A stretch of 64,000 nucleotides of DNA from HGM04593 sp045612305 (lineage in GTDB: Bacteria; Bacteroidota; Bacteroidia; Bacteroidales; Bacteroidaceae), in the NCBI GenBank assembly GCA_045612305.1, contig JAZKYU010000051.1, forward strand, positions 1 to 64,000, in the 5' to 3' direction. Below, piece by piece: positions 61,601 through 64,000 of this stretch (its first letter is position 1; each line of letters opens with the position of its first letter). A program made the translations under genes and the position numbers. The notes under the pieces were generated by a model. It made no database searches. It saw only the letters and a program-made list of their open reading frames with translations, and was not told where the DNA came from.

Positions 61601-63124
61601 TTATTTTATCATAGAAAGCATCTTCTCGCCCTTAGCGATAGCCTCCTCAATAGTTCCCACATTCAAGAAAGCCTGCTCGGGTATGTGATCCACCTCGCCG
61701 TCGAGTATCATCTTGAAGCCCTTTATAGTATCCTCTATGGGCACCATAACACCCTTAACTCCGGTAAATTGCTCGGCAACGGTGAAGGGCTGCGAAAGGA
61801 AACGTTGCACTCGGCGTGCACGGTTTACTGTTGTGCGGTCCTCGTCGGACAACTCCTCCATACCAAGGATAGATATAATATCTTGCAACTCTTTGTTGCG
61901 TTGCAAAATCTGCTTCACACGTTGCGCTGTGTCGTAGTGGTCCTTACCCACAATATTTGCATCGAGTATGCGCGATGTTGAATCCAAAGGGTCTACAGCC
62001 GGATAAATACCAAGCTCGGCTATCTTGCGGCTGAGCACCGTGGTTGCATCAAGGTGAGTAAATGTTGTAGCAGGCGCTGGATCGGTAAGGTCATCGGCAG
62101 GCACATAAACCGCTTGTACCGATGTAATAGAGCCGTGTATTGTGGAGGCTATACGCTCCTGCATAGCACCCATCTCACTTGCAAGCGTGGGCTGGTAACC
62201 CACAGAGCCAGGCATACGACCAAGCAGAGCCGAAACCTCGGAGCCCGCCTGTGTGAAGCGGAAAATATTATCTATAAAAAATAGTATATCGTTGCTTTTC
62301 CCCTCGGCTGCACCTGCATCGCGGAAAGACTCGGCTATTGTAAGGCCCGAAAGAGCAACCGAAGCACGCGCACCGGGAGGCTCGTTCATCTGACCATAGA
62401 CAAGGGTGGCTTGCGACTTTGCGACCTCGTTGTAGTCGACCTTCGACAGGTCCCACTCGCCCTTCTCCATACCCTTCTTAAACTCTTCGCCGTAACGCAC
62501 CACGTTGGCCTCTATCATCTCGCGCAACAGATCGTTACCCTCACGAGTACGCTCTCCCACACCAGCAAAGACTGAGAAGCCATCGTGTCCCTTTGCAATA
62601 TTGTTTATAAGCTCCATAATAAGCACGGTTTTGCCCACACCGGCACCACCAAAAAGGCCTATCTTTCCACCCTTGCAATAAGGCTCCAAGAGGTCTATAA
62701 CCTTTATTCCAGTGTAGAGCACCTCTTGCACCGTGGAGAGCTCGTCGAACTTTGGAGCCTCACGATGTATGGGGTACGCACCCTCTTTGTCGAGTTCGCG
62801 CATACCATCGATGGAGGCACCCACAACATTCATCATACGTCCCTTAATCTGCTCACCTATCGGCATTGTAATAGGTGCGCCCGTAGCCCTCACAGGCATC
62901 TTGCGCGACAAGCCCGATGTTCTGTCCATAGCCACCGTGCGCACAGTATCGTCGCCTATGTGTTGCTGCACCTCAAGTATAAGTTCTCTACCATCCTTGC
63001 ACTCAACAACAAGCGCCTCGTGTATTGCAGGGAGCACAACTTTCCCGTCGGCACTGTCAGCTTCAAAGGTAACATCTATCACAGCTCCAATAATTTGAGC
63101 TACATATCCAATATTTTTCGGCAT
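61601..63124 (-). CDS. atpD: ATP synthase beta subunit
   Basis: A 507-aa catalytic F1 subunit and first gene of the operon. P-loop GGAGVGKTVLIMEL near residue 160, catalytic-Glu region GERTREGNDL, Walker B DILFFIDNIFRFTQ, and the ALLGRMPSAVGYQPTLA-type string. I chose ATG 63124 (MPKNIGYVAQIIG); the frame extends 13 codons upstream without homology. Confidence 0.98.
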   Translation of the reverse strand: MPKNIGYVAQIIGAVIDVTFEADSADGKVVLPAIHEALVVECKDGRELILEVQQHIGDDTVRTVAMDRTSGLSRKMPVRATGAPITMPIGEQIKGRMMNVVGASIDGMRELDKEGAYPIHREAPKFDELSTVQEVLYTGIKVIDLLEPYCKGGKIGLFGGAGVGKTVLIMELINNIAKGHDGFSVFAGVGERTREGNDLLREMIEANVVRYGEEFKKGMEKGEWDLSKVDYNEVAKSQATLVYGQMNEPPGARASVALSGLTIAESFRDAGAAEGKSNDILFFIDNIFRFTQAGSEVSALLGRMPGSVGYQPTLASEMGAMQERIASTIHGSITSVQAVYVPADDLTDPAPATTFTHLDATTVLSRKIAELGIYPAVDPLDSTSRILDANIVGKDHYDTAQRVKQILQRNKELQDIISILGMEELSDEDRTTVNRARRVQRFLSQPFTVAEQFTGVKGVMVPIEDTIKGFKMILDGEVDHIPEQAFLNVGTIEEAIAKGEKMLSMIK

Positions 63125-63233
63125 TTTGTATCTAAATAAATCGCCCTGCGGGCAACTACTCAATTAACAATTTTACAAATATCAAGGTTCTTGCGCAACA
63201 CTATCGCCACTGCGCTAAAACCCGAATTATTTG

Positions 63234-63241
63234 CAAAGTTA
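63234..63241 (-). promoter_or_regulatory. -7 promoter box of the atp operon
   Basis: On the minus strand TAACTTTG, a perfect TAnnTTTG box, leaving a leader of about 100 bases before atpD. Confidence 0.55.
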
Positions 63242-63329
63242 TCTTTTTTTTTGAATTTTCCTAGCATTTTGGCTTCAAAAGCTCCCACAAGCAGCTCAAA
63301 GAGAACATAAAAAAGCCATTACAACAAAC

Positions 63330-63364
63330 AAAACGCCCCTGAAAGGATCTTCCAGGGACGTTTT
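63330..63364 (-). terminator. Terminator after the S24 repressor gene
   Basis: AAAACG-C-CCCTG pairs with CAGGG-A-CGTTTT (one mismatch), giving an A/T-flanked hairpin just past the stop codon at 63380. Confidence 0.6.
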
Positions 63365-63379
63365 ATTTTCGAAGAAGCA

Positions 63380-64000
63380 TTAAAGTCTCTCTATTCTGTT
63401 CACAACGTGGAACATTGCGCAAATATCTTTTTTCTTTATCTTGAACGAAGGATAATTGGGCGACACGCACCACATAATGCTTTCGTCGCTTTCGTCGGAG
63501 TGACAACGTTTTATCATGCGCGACTCATTTGTCACAATCATATAAATTTTATCCGGATCAATGTCGCGCAACGACTCCACCCTATTAACCCCGACTATAT
63601 CTCCAGAGTGTATCTCGGGCTCCATAGATGTACCCGAAACGGGGAAATAGAACTGAGCCGACAAACCTGGCATTGAGATATAGCCCGTAGGCTTCTCTTG
63701 GGAGGGGTCGAACACCTCTCTAAAGCCCGCAGTTACCGGCAAATTACTGAAAAAAGGCGCAGCACCCGAAACAGGCGAAACCACGTCGGCGAGCATATCG
63801 CCCTGCCCCAGCAACAGCCACGAGGGCGATATATCACCAAAAACATTTAATAGAGAATAAACAAGTTCCATACCCACCTTGCCATCCTCGTTCACCTGCC
63901 GGTTTAGCGTTCTTTGCGGTATTCCCAACAGGCGGCTCGCACGGTTTACATTTATTTTTTTAAGTTTAAAAACACTTAAAATTCTATCTTTCAACGTATC
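63380..64000 (-). CDS. LexA/CI-like repressor with S24 peptidase domain, start at or beyond window edge
   Basis: At least 204 residues. N-terminal helix-turn-helix (KINVNRASRLLGIPQRTLNR), a linker with ISPSWLLLGQGDM typical of Bacteroidales phage-like repressors, then an S24 domain with the catalytic Ser in VSGTSMEPEIHSGD and the Lys in SRMIKR. The family represses phage or SOS-type genes and cuts itself after RecA activation. The only in-window start is TTG (63994), and the frame stays open to the right edge, so the true ATG may lie outside. Confidence 0.85.
   Translation of the reverse strand, partial: DTLKDRILSVFKLKKINVNRASRLLGIPQRTLNRQVNEDGKVGMELVYSLLNVFGDISPSWLLLGQGDMLADVVSPVSGAAPFFSNLPVTAGFREVFDPSQEKPTGYISMPGLSAQFYFPVSGTSMEPEIHSGDIVGVNRVESLRDIDPDKIYMIVTNESRMIKRCHSDESDESIMWCVSPNYPSFKIKKKDICAMFHVVNRIERL

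Overview
This window is bacterial chromosome from the order Bacteroidales (phylum Bacteroidota). The evidence is the repeated TAnnTTTG promoter box upstream of genes, the ATP synthase gene order atpD-atpC-(small membrane protein)-atpB-atpE-atpF-atpH-atpA-atpG, the threonine pair apgM-thrC in place of a classical thrB, a FISUMP-type repeat protein, and a group-B-like [FeFe] hydrogenase with its maturases. The family cannot be fixed from the sequence alone.

Region 1 (1-3.6 kb) is accessory and AT-rich. It holds the C-terminal part of a serine recombinase, several small proteins of unknown function (including a 58-residue two-helix membrane protein on the minus strand), three copies of a GC-rich intergenic repeat with terminator-like hairpins, and a strongly folded candidate small RNA with its own promoter and terminator at about 2.19-2.37 kb. 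Region 2 (3.6-8.4 kb) has lrgAB, a HAD hydrolase, and a threonine operon. The operon opens with a threonine-rich leader peptide (12 Thr in 35 residues) followed by a possible attenuator hairpin, then apgM and thrC. Region 3 (8.4-10.5 kb) has tRNA-Lys(CTT), tRNA-Ser(CGA) with a four-unit tandem array built from its 3' end, a Fic protein, and what looks like a one-spacer CRISPR remnant.

Region 4 (10.5-45.6 kb) is mainly core metabolism. It has three tandem AMP-forming acyl-CoA synthetase paralogues, an oxaloacetate decarboxylase/pyruvate carboxylase-B-like protein without a biotin lysine, a FISUMP repeat protein, and the hydE-hydG-hydF maturation operon divergent from the [FeFe] hydrogenase. 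It continues with phoH, purC, aroE, an RSH (p)ppGpp enzyme with a degraded synthetase domain, pheS, a phosphatase, nth, pgk, a TPR protein, an AspT-like transporter, maeB, a TIGR02757 protein, dapA and ligA.

Region 5 (45.6-55 kb) is a phage-derived block: a portal-like protein, a 1640-residue protein with a zincin-like motif, and two small virion-like proteins. No capsid, terminase or integrase is visible, and every frame is open. Region 6 (55-63.2 kb) is a DUF4369/TlpA-like lipoprotein lacking the redox cysteines, then the complete F1Fo ATP synthase operon on the minus strand. The window ends in a LexA/CI-like S24 repressor.

Hydrogenase and maturases form a fermentative hydrogen module. apgM (probably acting as homoserine kinase) and thrC form the threonine branch under apparent attenuation control. 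The energy genes (atp, maeB, pgk, oadA-like) fit an anaerobic saccharolytic life style.
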